A stretch of DNA of 64,000 nt from Leptodontidium sp. MPI-SDFR-AT-0119 (taxonomy: Eukaryota; Ascomycota; Leotiomycetes; Helotiales; Leptodontidiaceae): assembly GCA_020726505.1 (NCBI GenBank), contig JAHLEZ010000013.1, forward strand, positions 806,001 through 870,000. Reading direction: 5' to 3'. The notes under the pieces are model-generated. The model was not told where the DNA came from, ran no database searches, and saw only the letters and a list, made by a program, of their open reading frames with translations. The translations under genes and the position numbers were made by a program. Each line of letters starts with the position of its first letter. The first letter of the stretch is position 1. This document shows positions 46,554-58,319 of this stretch, one piece after another.

Positions 46554-47400
46554 GATGTATTCTCGAAGTTTTGGGTTGTTGACGAAGATAACGGGGGAAT
46601 GGAGAAGGCCTTGGTTGGTAATTTTGCCACCGATTAAGATTGTTCCCAGCTGCTCCCCAGGAACTTCATCAAAACAAAACAAAAATCCAGGAGAGAGAAT
46701 TGAATGGCGGAAAAAAGACAATACTGGCTTTCGGAAAGAGCGCAAGGGGTAGGTTATATACTGCTTGAAACCCAGACCTCCTGTTGTCGTACTGTGTACG
46801 CATTCTCGTATTTCCGTAATCGCGTACTTGACCAGTTCGAGTACAATCCTGGCCCGGGCACTGTAGTTCCAAACCTGATCCACTCTCCAATCCGTCTTCT
46901 GGTGGAGTACAGGGGTTAGAGAACCGATCAACTCAGGTCAACATTGAAATGCGAAAACGATACTACATGGGTAGGTAAGCGAACAGTTCTTCAATCTCAA
47001 GAGATGTTTCGAGCAGTTTTGTTTCCATGATGATTAAAGAGCCGGTGTTCGTCAACTAAAAAGTTATCGAAGCTAGATCTATCCCCCTGAGTGAGACAAC
47101 AGAAACATGACCATACTTAAGCTGGCTGTATTCCTGATAATTCCAACAGGATTCATTATAAGAATATCAAAAATATATAAAAGTGTACCGACACTTATGA
47201 GGGGGGGAAATCACTCGAGCTCTACCTAGGTACGTTGAAAATCTCTGCGAGGAGTGTAGGTCATAACGATCATAAATTCATTTCCTAGCATAATCTCTAT
47301 AAATGAGTGATTTCCTCCAATAGCTTCCCAGGGTATTACTACAAACAAACATGTATACACTCCACTAACGCAGTTCATTTAACCAAATATATCCAACCTC
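46554..47400. other. Intergenic, no supported gene
   Basis: Upstream region of the propeller gene and 3' flank of the secreted protein gene, both on the minus strand. A minus-strand ORF overlapping 46419-46931 shares its frame with exon 1 of the propeller gene but has no supported earlier start. Nothing else. Confidence 0.45.
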
Positions 47401-49511
47401 CTATCCGGGCGTGACATTTGTAGAGTTAACCTGTGGACCAGGTACCAACACGGTCGAGGTGCCAATGGTGATATAACTCCTGACAGTAGCGATCGTAAAC
47501 GTGGGGATGCTCCTCGAATTGAAAGTGTAGGTGACTTTCCCGTTGACCACCGCGCCCCTCGTCATAACTCTCTCGACGCCGCCAGCTACAGGGCCGAAGA
47601 TGATCCTCATGCTTCCCGCGGGGTCCACGAGTTCGGTGCGAACGGATGCTGTCGCCGTTCCACTTTGTCTAGATGCCCAAGTGAGGGAATCGAAGATTGG
47701 ATGGTCGAAGCTCGTGGCGGCACGGTCGGCAGTGACGACGACGGTGTCGTTGCTCTTTGCGCCTGATGGTGTATGTGTGATGATGACCCTGAATTCGCGG
47801 GATTGACTGACGCCGAGTGCTGACATGGGTGCGACGAAAGATGGCGTGGAAGAGGTTGGGTTGGCGATTGTGATTCCTGCTGTATTGCCGGCAATCTGAG
47901 ACCATGCGTATGTCAAGTCTGAGGCGGGGATGTTGGGTGTGGTTTGGAGGGCACTGAGGGAGACGAATGTACCGGCTAGAACTGTCGTGTCTGTACCAGC
48001 ATTGGCGGTGATGGAGATTGGAGCTGGAGTTCCAGTTGGGGTGCCACTACCGCCATCGGTTGGAGTTGCTGTGGTTGTCGAAGTAGGAGGTGGTGCACAT
48101 GCGGCAACTGAAGGAGCAGTCGCTCCTGGCCAGGGGTTCAATTGTCCAAAGACCTGTCCATTAATCTCACCAAATCCATTCCTGAGGGGACCAATGTTGG
48201 TGAAGTCGATGGGTGGAGGAGTTCCACCTGGTGTGACGAGCTCGGGGAAGATCCACTCGGTGACTGGCTGCACGTATGCTCCAGCGCTGATGCCATCTCC
48301 CGTGGTGATCTCGGTGTCTCCAATTTTGACTCGGTAGTTGCGAGTGAAAAGGCCAACATTCGTTCCTCGCTGGATCCTCACTTCCCATTTGTTTCTCGCA
48401 CTGGCGACGACGTTGGTTGTTGCTACAAGTCTGTAGCTCTCGTCGCCTGTGCAAGGATCTTCATCGATGGCCCAGATGGTAATAGGCAAGTCTGAGCGAG
48501 AGGCAAGGCCGACGAACTATTTCAAATCAATAAATGGCATTCAGAGAAAAAGTTACTGTATGGCTTACTCTGTGTCTTGCAGCCTCAACAAGAGGGCTGG
48601 CGTCCTGGACACCAATGAGTGCATCTTCGACTCGAACATACCCGGGCTGGGTACCGCTCGTTTGAATGTCAATGTTGACGACCATTCCGTAGACGATTGT
48701 TTCGTCGCCAACCTGAATGCCAGAATATTCAATGTAATCACCGACTTTCATGGGGACCATTTGAGTAGCATTAGGGACGATGCTGATTAAATTAGTTCTA
48801 ACGACCCTCTCAAAGTACTTTTATGGAACTTACAAGCTAGTAGACCCAGCAGGTCTATTTCCCTCTGGACATTTTTCGTCTCCAGGCCCCCGAGGCACGC
48901 ACATGGGGAAACCGCTGAAACTGGTGATGGAAGCATTCTCATCATCAGCAGTGAAGAATGGGAGGCTGTCATAACCGGCGCTGTATCTCGCTCTTGGGTC
49001 ATTGATGCGGAGAGTCGGACCGTTCTTGATCTTGATAGCTCCATTGGCGTTGAGGGCCTCAATTGTGCCAGAGGCCGCAGCGAGGTCTAACTGTGAAATG
49101 GAGAATTGGCCGGCATAGATGACATCGTTGACAATGTTACCCGTAACCTGTGTTTGTTAGATATTAAACAAGTAGTGCCATGGCGGTACTGACAGAGACT
49201 TCGTTGGGTCCCGCACGTTTTGATGGGCCGGCTTCTGCGAATTCGGCGAAGGGGATGAATGCCGCTGGGAACTCAACGAGCAGGTTATCGGGGATGACAA
49301 TGGTGAATCCAGATACAGTGATTGTGCCTCCACGGTTTGCCGCTGTACCTGATTTGGCTGTTGCACTTTACATTTTGTGTCAGTAGACGAAACTTCCTAC
49401 TCATGAGGGGAAAGCCCACCTGCCAAGGAATCCAGTTACTGTGAATGGCTGCACCTGAGCCAGTGCCAACTGAATGAACACAGCTAGAAGAAAGAGTAGA
49501 GAGTACATCAT
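47401..49511 (-). CDS. Secreted multidomain protein with PKD-like module
   Basis: Five exons: 49511-49420, 49365-49194, 49147-48834, 48782-48569 and 48516-47401, one continuous frame of 635 aa. It begins with a clear signal peptide, MMYSLLFLLAVFIQLALA, with cleavage expected before QVQPF. The N-terminal half carries beta-rich segments (GGTITVSGFTIVIPDNLLVEFPAAFIPFAEF; VGDYIEYSGIQVGDETIVYGMVV). A Thr/Pro/Gly-rich linker lies near residues 400-425. It is followed by a PKD-like module beginning ANAGTDTTVLAGTFVSLSA and containing TYAWSQIAG and REFRVIITHT. No catalytic motif recognised and no GPI signal at the C-terminus. A wall or extracellular matrix role is plausible. Lies just upstream of the propeller gene on the same strand. 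Confidence 0.75.
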
Positions 49512-50932
49512 GAATCAATGTAATCTATCTGTCTTGAGATGAAGAATGAATAGGTTCAGAAGATTTCGAGCTATGGGACCTACCTCAATACATATAGGCA
49601 CTCATGCTCAATGCCCAGAAAAAACACAGACAATTGTCACAATTCTAGACTCGTTCCTGAACTGTCATGCACTACCCGCCTGTACCAACTGTTGCACAGG
49701 GACCTCCGCCAGCGAGTTCCTGGCCGTCCACTCCGAAGCCTTGCATTCGGATAAGAGGTCTTTGTCGATATCGATTTCTTGGTATGGAGAACGAGCAGCA
49801 TCACGCACGACTTTTCGGACGGGCCAGAAAGCACGCCGAGAGAATTATTGCTGGGGAGTGGCAACGGTTAAAAATCGAATACTTGTTGTGAGGCTGGATG
49901 GGGTCAAGACGCCAAGCGACACAAGTGCGGCTGGACAAGCATGATCAAGCACCACCCAGGCCAAGCCATCTAGCCAGTTCCCTGGGACGCGGGAAAGACA
50001 AACTCGGATGACTTGGAGGCTCCTTGGGTTTCGTGCCGGGAATTACTATTGTAAGACTGAAATCCAGCAAATAGCAGATATTCTCGTCCGTTTCCAGCTT
50101 GGCGGGCGTCGCTTTACAGGCAAGTCGTGCATGGCCACGCCACGGTACAGAATAGTGGCATCAAGTCGTGATCTAGATCGTGATAGTGCCTGATGCAGAT
50201 ACGAATTAGACGACACTTCAGCCTGACTTAAACGCAGGGTCTGAGTGGCGGGACACTTAGAAGAAGCTGCACACGATTTGAATGTGCAATAGCGTGAATT
50301 TTTTCCAGCTGAGTAACCTCCTCACGCTGGGCTGCAAACAGCCGAGTTTGCGAGTCTCCGGAGATACATGTTGCGGTATGCCAAATCAATAATCCAAGCA
50401 ACTTGCAACAATTTGAAATCAAGAAAACAAGCTGAATGAAGAAAAATACTGTTCGCATCAGAGGTGGTAGTTCCCCAGCCTTTTTCGAGAACGTTCAATG
50501 GCGTTTAACTTGTCATTTCAATGGCGAACGAGGCTTTCGTAGCGGGGTGAGAAGGCAGGAAATGGAGACGCCAAGCGGGTTTTATTTACAGTAGTGCCAC
50601 CGTCCGGCGTGCGTTTACTATGTGATAGCTTCAAACCCACGCGATAATGTGACATCAGAGATAAGAGCTGTGAACTTGGATTTTGCACTCCCACCGCCAC
50701 AAACAGAGGTAGGTACAGATATTCAGCAATGTCTCGATCTCAGTAATACGTCAGGGCAACTATAAGACCCAATCCTGGGGATTATGCTGCCATATTTCTT
50801 CAAGTCATTCTCGTGTGCGGCCACTTCGAAGCAACCATTGCAGATTCGCTGGGATGCCTCGACGAAAGGAGAATACTACTATTTCCAATCAGTACTGGAT
50901 AGCTCTTTAGAGTGCGGGTTTTCACTGACCAT
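49512..50932. other. Intergenic, no supported gene
   Basis: Promoter of the secreted protein gene and 3' flank of protein D. Short ORFs only. Confidence 0.45.
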
Positions 50933-53212
50933 TCACCAGCAGGGCTCCAACTTAACTTCGCTGTTAATCTCCTTGCCAGCAGCAGCTAACTCAAGTTCCT
51001 TCTTTGCCTTTTCTTCCTCCAAGTTCTTCTCCCGAGCAATGAGTACAGCCAACTCGTCCGCCATGATTTTCGCAAATCGTGGCGAGGAATACTTGCACTC
51101 CTTTGCTGCAGTATAGGAAGCTGCTCGATGAGGCTCGCCAGCCAGGCCGATTTGATTTTGACGGTGCTCTACAAAGCATTCAAGTCGATACCACAAAATG
51201 TCCTTCTTCAGCAAACTCTCTGCATCAGCAATGGGGCTGCGAGCATACTCGTCTCTTGCATGCTTGAACTCCGCCCGAAGGTTGCTGAGATGATGATCGA
51301 GGAGGCGAGTGACCATGGCTGTTCTGCTGCCCCACTTCTGGAGACCTTTCTTTTCACACTCCTCCTTGATTTCCCAATTGTGCTTGTGGAGGTAGTTAGC
51401 CTTATCAGCTTCTCTGGATGTCTTGACAATCTTGATATTCGTATGCTTGGCAACTTGACTGACTCTAATGCCCTGTGGGGCGAATTGTCTGGCAGGCTTG
51501 ACAATTCTATTGCTCAAAGGCATGACGACGTTATAGCTTCCGGTGTTTTGTAGGACGAAAGGCCAGGCATTCACCATAGTGTCGGTGCCGGCAGGCTTGG
51601 AACCTTGAAGAACTCTAATGTCTTGTGGGATAAATGGTCTCGAAATCTTGAAGGTCTCATTGTTGGCAGGTGCGACCATTTGATGAACCTTGATGTCTTG
51701 CGAGACGAAGGGGCCTTGGTTCTTGACAATATCAATTTGAGCTGGCATACTGTCTGACTGAACTCGGGCGTCTTGAGAGGCCAATGCACTGACGGTGGGA
51801 GCAGGGTCGTTGGTCTTCATCGGCGTGACTTTTTGTTGAAGTCTGATGTCTTGAGAGACAAAAGTTCTAGCAAATGGGACAGTGCTGTTGGGAATGGTTG
51901 GACTGCGGATTTTGGTACCGGAGGAGCATTGTCGACGTGGAGCAGCATTGATGTGGGTTGCAGGTGGCATGTTTTGCGCATTGCTCTTGGATGGATGACT
52001 GTCAGACGCGACTGAGGATGCTCGAGAGGTGACCCGGGAAGATGATTGAGCACCAGTCGTCTCTGATCTAGCCTTTTCCTCAGCCTTCATCCTCTGAAAC
52101 TCCTTCAATTGACGCTCATGCTCCTGCTCGAACTCTTTTTCTCTCCGGTCGCTTTGAACAAGGCGATGAACGAGATGTGTTGGACTGCCAGATGTCGGAA
52201 GTCCTTTCGCGCGACACTTGGATTGCAACTCTGACTTCATCTCCGAATCACCGTTGTTTGACCTTGCGGAGTTCATGTTGGGACCCTTCCTAGACTCGAC
52301 TGCGATAGCTTTCTTGATGTTTTTGGGGCCAACGGGGACAGGCTTGATGTTCTCTTTGTTGTTGGCGGTGGGGCTCAATTTTGATAGAGTCTTGGGGATA
52401 TGAGGAGCAGCTGTAACCATCTTCGGATTGGTTGGGGTATTTGGCTTAGAGATCTTGGGATTGTTGATACTGTTGGAGACAGTCTTGACAGCTTCCTTGT
52501 TGACGATTGCAGGGCCCGAGTTGGAGTTCACCTTAATCTCAACGGCCAAGGTTTCCTCGACGTTATTTGTGGGCTTCGTGTCGATGTACCTGTCACCGAT
52601 TGCTGGATTGATCTCTGAGACAGACTTTGACTCGGTGGCAGACTCGGTGGGGATATTGGAGTTAACGGCCAACTGCTCGGAGTTCTGCTTGATCTCGATC
52701 GCGAAGCTCAGCTTTGAGTTCATATCGGATTCCTTCGCGGTATTGAAGTTCTTGTCAGCATTACGCGTCTCGATCTTGTTGGATTCTGTATTGAATGCAA
52801 TAGGGGGGTTAGAGGTGGCTGCGGATCTGACGGGAGCCTGCTCAGAGGGTGGGTGTGCCTCAACAGGAGCGATGTTGGTGTTCATGTTGGACTCTGTCGC
52901 GACAGTGGCGTCATTGTCAGCGCCAATTGAAGCAGATATGCCGGAGCTGGTCTTTGAATTGATGGGGGAGTTGATAGGAAGAGTGATCTCGGTGGGAGCC
53001 AAACTGGTGGCCATCTTGGTGTCGGCGGGGGTTGCTAAACTAACCACGGGGCTCAGTTGGGAGGTTGTCTGGGGATTGATGGTGAGATCTTTCTTATTTT
53101 CGGTCTTGGGGTCTCTCGCAGTCTCCATTGTTTGTGGTTTGGATTTTTCAATGAGGTTGGAAGTTGGTTGACGAACTGACTGAGGAAGGGAAGCATTGTG
53201 GGTGGGGGGCAT
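50933..53212 (-). CDS. Protein D: disordered, repeat-bearing, two SAP-like motifs
   Basis: Single-exon 759-aa protein of no named family. The N-terminal half is Asn/Ser/Thr/Pro-rich low complexity. A first SAP-like helix-extended-helix pattern is encoded near 52150-52240 (ELQSKCRAKGLPTSGSPTHLVHRL), followed by a glutamate/lysine-rich helix. Between about 51400 and 51880 lie six degenerate units of about 25 residues, each built on a PFxxQDIRV-like core; the last two are badly eroded. A second SAP-like pattern near 51285-51395 contains CEKKGLQKWGSRTAMVTRLL. The C-terminus is a charged helix ending KLEPCW. SAP motifs bind DNA in chromatin and repair proteins, so a nuclear role is possible. Start at 53212 is the first ATG; the open frame above begins without one. 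Confidence 0.65.
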   Translation of the reverse strand: MPPTHNASLPQSVRQPTSNLIEKSKPQTMETARDPKTENKKDLTINPQTTSQLSPVVSLATPADTKMATSLAPTEITLPINSPINSKTSSGISASIGADNDATVATESNMNTNIAPVEAHPPSEQAPVRSAATSNPPIAFNTESNKIETRNADKNFNTAKESDMNSKLSFAIEIKQNSEQLAVNSNIPTESATESKSVSEINPAIGDRYIDTKPTNNVEETLAVEIKVNSNSGPAIVNKEAVKTVSNSINNPKISKPNTPTNPKMVTAAPHIPKTLSKLSPTANNKENIKPVPVGPKNIKKAIAVESRKGPNMNSARSNNGDSEMKSELQSKCRAKGLPTSGSPTHLVHRLVQSDRREKEFEQEHERQLKEFQRMKAEEKARSETTGAQSSSRVTSRASSVASDSHPSKSNAQNMPPATHINAAPRRQCSSGTKIRSPTIPNSTVPFARTFVSQDIRLQQKVTPMKTNDPAPTVSALASQDARVQSDSMPAQIDIVKNQGPFVSQDIKVHQMVAPANNETFKISRPFIPQDIRVLQGSKPAGTDTMVNAWPFVLQNTGSYNVVMPLSNRIVKPARQFAPQGIRVSQVAKHTNIKIVKTSREADKANYLHKHNWEIKEECEKKGLQKWGSRTAMVTRLLDHHLSNLRAEFKHARDEYARSPIADAESLLKKDILWYRLECFVEHRQNQIGLAGEPHRAASYTAAKECKYSSPRFAKIMADELAVLIAREKNLEEEKAKKELELAAAGKEINSEVKLEPCW
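51400..51880 (-). repeat. Degenerate ~25-residue coding repeats in protein D
   Basis: Six units with the core [PAQ]-F-[VIA]-x-Q-D-I-[RK]-[VL] followed by a variable tail with hydrophobic and proline positions. On the plus strand the DNA shows recurring TTGATGTCTTG(AGAG)ACGAA-like blocks about 75 bases apart. Confidence 0.6.
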
Positions 53213-55400
53213 TTTGTTCTCGGGTTCGCTTAAAGGCCTGCGCAAAAATAAGGAGGCGGGGGACTTCTTCCTATTGTCGAGCAAAGGTGAATTGATGTAA
53301 CGAAAAGACTTTTATTCAAGGCCGAGATTGCAGAGTCAGCACGGTTGCTTTGACGAGGTCTCAAAAGAGAGTGGCAATGCTAGGTCGGTTGCATTTTCCA
53401 TTTCGCCAAACATCCCCGAAACGGAAGGAACGAATCATTTACCACTACGCACCCGTTTCAACGAATACCAACCCTGTGGATCCGTGTACGTTTATTTGTA
53501 CCGGCGAGAAGAGATTCTATCGCGACCCTATGTGGTGCGGGCTGAGAGTCTGAGAGAATACGACGTTGCTGGTAATGTCAACAATAACGCCTAACTCGGA
53601 AGACCAAAACGCCGCTGATGATGTGTCGTCGTTTTGTATCTTAAGATCAAGGTTTCGGTGTCAAAATCGTTCTGCTAACACTGGGCTTTGATCGATTCTT
53701 TTCAAAGGAAAGAAAATTCAAGACGAAAGTTGAGAGCTCACGTTGAATGGAATTTCGAATTTGTAATCATCACTAAGCATGCTCGTAGCTCGGAGAGTAT
53801 AAACATATCTTATAGAATAAACTTGGAAGAGAGAGAGAGTACGCTTTGAAGCATCATCCAGAGTCATTTCACTCCTCTTCATGATCGAGATATGTCTGCT
53901 CGATATTTCCGGACTCGAACAGAATTTGTGACGAGGTTGTGGACGCCAGCTCAAATCTTTTCCAACTGCAGCTATGCGGGAGATGTTTTCCGCTTTTCTA
54001 CTGGGTTGGTTGGTGTTCCGAAATTACAACTGCGGCCACAGTTCTCGTTACGGATGTTGCTATTATGACAGTGGTGTCACTCATCGCACACTTGTTCTGG
54101 TCATCAACAACCTTGAATAGAAGTATACCTGAAGGAGGAAAGGTATCTAGAATCCTAGTTCTCTTGGTAGCTGTGTATCTAGGCATGTCTCAACCACCAC
54201 GATGTTCACACAGTACAAGGAAATGGAACATCTAGTCGGAAACAACGTCACCACTCCGTCAGCAAAAAACTGGGCATGGAAGGACAGTAAATCTGATTAT
54301 CTGTGACCAATGTAATGGCGACATGCGAGTAAATGGCAGCCTGGACAACCAGTCCTCAGACCTGTGTCACAGTCATGCTTCCGGTGTAATTCTTTTTGCC
54401 TTTTTGCCCTTTTGCTTCCAGGTTTGAAGATGACGGAAATAACATGACGCAGAACAAATTTCTTGGGGAATTTCTGCCAGCAATTCGTGTTCGGCAATTG
54501 GTAATCTACCGCTTCTCCGAAGTTCTTTGAAGACAACACGTTGATGAGGCCCTGGACTTTCCAAACAAATCGCATGTCGTCCTGATAGACTTCCTCAGGG
54601 ACTCGCTAGTGCGTCGCTTATGCTTAAAAAGGGGGTGTTCTTAGGTGAGCTTCGGTGTGCAACACGCGGCACCTGCAGCAGATACTCTAATCAAAAGACA
54701 GAGAAATAATAATCTGGCGCATCTTCTGATGAAAGTTTAAAAAAAACCCTTCTGCCTAGCTTGCGAGTTGAGCAGCCAACGAGACTCCAAGATGCATCAG
54801 GTGACTAACATGTGGATTGACATCCAACCTCGGCATCTCTCCCAACTCGTCCAAGGCTGGCCTCCATGGAGTTCGCTTGACTTTCTTCGCCCAAGAAAGA
54901 CGCATCATCATCAACTCCTACTCAGTACGCTTCCGGTAACCGCTACGTAGCGGCCCATCCCCATAATTTAAAAATTGATCCATCTCGGCAATGCATAGGC
55001 ACTTCCATTCTCCTGGCAGGGGCTCCACTGACGCACGTCGCACCGCCTCCACGTCAGAAGCTTGAGCTTGGCTTTTTCAACCCCGCAGTCTTTAATAATG
55101 TTTGATCAGACCCAAAGCACCAAGCACACGCTCGAAACATCGCAAAGCGATACCTGACACAGCATAGTCTGCCTCGCGTTTGGGACATTCTGGAAACCCA
55201 GGCTGCATGAAACGAACGAGGAAGCATCAAAGCATGTGAAGACAAGAAAGAAGCCGAGCTCAGAAAAAGCAAAAAGAAAAGACAAATGACCTGAACGGTA
55301 GTAATCATGTTGCGTCGGCTTCATTTATCTCGACGCTTGCATTGACTAGATCGCACGCGGCGTCTTGTGGATCGTCACCATCAACGTTGTGCTTGTAAAT
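53213..55400. other. Intergenic, no supported gene
   Basis: About 2.2 kb with short ORFs in both directions and no motif. Presumed divergent promoters of protein D and the P450. Nothing else recognised. Confidence 0.45.
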
Positions 55401-55412
55401 GATATATATATC
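55401..55412 (+). promoter_or_regulatory. TATA-like element of the P450 gene
   Basis: GATATATATATC, 58 bases upstream of the P450 start at 55470. Its position argues against the more upstream in-frame ATG at 55365. Confidence 0.4.
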
Positions 55413-55469
55413 GGGCCTGTAACTTTTTCGATCATGTCAGATATTATTTGCCCAGTAACAAATCTCACC

Positions 55470-57352
55470 ATGGCTCCTCCAACACCTCTATTGTTGACGC
55501 TGACTGCAGCTGGTCTTTGCATACTGAAAGTTATCTTCCTTCCTGAACTCTTCCCAGATGCAAAACTCACTTCACTCTATCTTATACTTGCCAGTGGGGT
55601 CTTCTTTGCTTGGGGAGTGTGGTGTGTAGTGCTGTACCCGAAGTTCGCAAGTCCACTACGACATCTTCCGCAGCCAAAGGTAAATCTCTCTAAACACAAG
55701 ACTCAATAAAAGTAAAATACTAACAGAAATTCAGTCAGGCACAATCTTCGGTATCGGATTCCCCTCTGTCCTCCTAAAAAGACCAAACGGGGAACTCTTC
55801 CTCAAACTCATCACCGAAGTGCCCAACGACGGACTCATCCGCTTCCCCGGCCTCTTGAACGCCGACCTCCTCCTCCTGACCGGGCCTTCATCCCTAGGAG
55901 AAGTCCTCGTACACAAAAGCTACGACTTCGAGAAGCCCAAGGAGCTGCGTAAATTCCTGCGCATCATCCTCGGCGATGGCTTGATTCTGGTCGAGGGAGA
56001 TGTGCACAAATTCCAGCGCAAGCATGTCTCGCCCGCTTTCAGCTTCCGTCACATCAAGGAGCTCATTCCGGTGTTCTGGCAGAAGGCTTGGGATATGACG
56101 GGCAGAGTAGCAGCGGAGATCCATGAGAACCCCGAGCCTTTGGTGGATGAGAAGAGTAAACACCAGTGGGGAGTTGTGGAGATCAACCACTGGGCGAACA
56201 AGGTCACCATGGACATCATTGGTGTTGCTGGTAAATCCACTTCCGTTTAGTTCAACACAATGACTATACTGACTTCCTTATCAGGTCTCGGTCGAGATTT
56301 CAACTCCCTGTATAACGCAGATGATCCTCTTGTAGCAAACTACGAAGAAATCCTCGAGCCAACTGCAGAAAAAGCACTTTTCTTCGGAGCCAACATGATC
56401 TTCCCACCAAGACTGATCGCCAAACTCCCATGGAAACTAAATCAGACCCTGGCTGGCACGATGAAGGCGCTCCGAGGCGTCTGTCAGCAACTACTGCAAG
56501 AAAAGAAGGACATCATGAAAGGAGGCAAGGAGCAGGAAGTTAATATCCTGTCTCTACTTATCAAATCGAACAACTTTGACGACGATATGTTGATTGATCA
56601 ACTCCTGACTTTCTTAGCCGCTGGGTAAGCCCTTCTCCTTCTTCCCTTTCCCAACCCCTCATCTCAAATCGACACCAAAGAGAAAAGAAAATGAACAAGA
56701 ATCAAAATCAAAACTAACACCCTTACCCAGGCACGAAACAACCTCCTCAGCATTCACATGGGCAACACACCTCCTAGCCATCAACCCCTCAATCCAAGCA
56801 CGCCTCCGCGACGAAATCCGCAGCAACCTCCCCTCCCCCTCCACCGCCTGGGACAGCACCGACGACCTAGCCAACACCCTCGAATCCCTGCCCTACCTGC
56901 ACGGAGTCTGCAGCGAAGTACTCCGGCTCTTCCCCACCGTCCCCAGCACAATACGTATCGCAGTGCGCGACACATCCATAAACTCGACTTTCATCCCAAA
57001 AGGGACCCGAATCTTCCTCACGCCCTGGGGCGTCAACCGGTCTCCTCATCTCTGGGGCGACACAGCGACGCAATTCATCCCTGAGCGCTGGATCGATCCC
57101 GAGACGGGCAAGGCGAATAACACGGGTGGCGTGACGAGCAATTACTCGAACCTGACGTTCTTGCATGGTCCGAGGAGTTGTATCGGGGAGAAGTTCGCGC
57201 GGAGCGAGTTGAAGGCTCTGGTTGCGGTTTTTTGTGGCACGTTTGATATTAAGATGGCGGATCCGAATGAGGTTCCTATCCCTGCTGGGGTTATTACGAC
57301 GAAGCCGAAGAATGGGATGAAGTTGAGGTTGAAGGTTGTGGATGGTTGGTGA
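55470..57352 (+). CDS. Cytochrome P450 monooxygenase
   Basis: Membrane-bound haem-thiolate monooxygenase, expected on the ER. Four exons: 55470-55679, 55735-56230, 56285-56624 and 56731-57352, giving 555 aa with frame kept at every junction. The N-terminus has two hydrophobic segments. The I-helix AGHETTS is split by the third intron. The K-helix ExxR is in SEVLRLFP, then PERW near ATQFIPERW, and the haem loop FLHGPRSCIG with the cysteine ligand, continuing EKFARSELKAL. All invariant positions are present. The start at 55470 has a CACCATGG context and lies just after a TATA-like element; an alternative ATG is at 55434. Substrate unknown; there are no biosynthetic-cluster partners beside it, so a stand-alone detoxification or lipid role is as likely as secondary metabolism. 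Confidence 0.93.
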
Positions 57353-58319
57353 TGTGTGATTGGGGGCTGGGAATGAAAGAATGCGTGGCGTAAGATGGAT
57401 GGAAGATGAACCTTTTGAGGGGGCATGGAGCGAAGGAGTTTCGTTGGGGTGTTTCTGGGCTGGGTTTCTTTGTTGGGTTCTTTTGTGTCTGTGTGGATTA
57501 GTCGATAGGATAGGATCTGGATGTTTAACGAAATTTCTTCAATACCTTTTGCTGTACTCTCATCAAACCACACAAATCCCTCCCCATTACCAAACACAAC
57601 AGCAACCACATCAACCCAACTCTCAACCCACAATCTCCAGAAATCCCTCCACCTCTCAATCCTCCAAAAATGAATCAACAACACCAATTCCATACGTGTA
57701 ACACCCCTCAGCCAAGATGCTTCCCATCCCCGCTGTCAAAATAAGCATAAACCCTATATTGGCTAGGCTGGGCTCCTACGCAGCTCAACTCAGCCTTACA
57801 TACGTCGATCAACGCGCGGCCCACTACTTATTCTGTGAGTAATCTGATCATGAGTAGGAGCTGACCGACCGAGGTACAGGCTTTGGAAGCAGCTGAGAGA
57901 GTCCCTAATCTAGGTAGGCAGGCGCAAGGCCGGCACTGCCCAGACGATATCAATGAACGGTTGGAAAGTTGATACCTTCGCAAGGGGGGGGGGGGGGGGG
58001 GGTGGCTAAGAGAGGCTTGTGAAAAGCCATATGGATGCATTGGACTGAGATGAGTACCAGGAACAGAGGTATAGATAAGGAAACGGAGAAGTCCACTAGG
58101 GTTTTGGTGCTTGCTCCGTAGATACATATATTGTCACCAGTAGAGACTTTTCTTGGTAGTTTGAAGTGTAGCTTTCCACTTTCAAAAGTCGCGATTTCGT
58201 CTGAGGAGAGGGAGAGGATGAAAAAAAAGTTTTAGTGGACCTATGTGTACAAACTAACTGCGCTATCTCGCATTATACACTCTATCAACCCGACCCCTCG
58301 CCTCAAAGTCTACCTACGT
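57353..58319. other. Intergenic, convergent 3' flanks with G-tract
   Basis: Between the convergent P450 and beta-MPP genes. Includes a run of about 19 G at 57984-58002. No gene supported. Confidence 0.5.
57984..58002 (+). repeat. Homopolymer G tract
   Basis: About 19 consecutive G, by far the longest homopolymer in the window. May be length-variable or misassembled. Confidence 0.8.
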
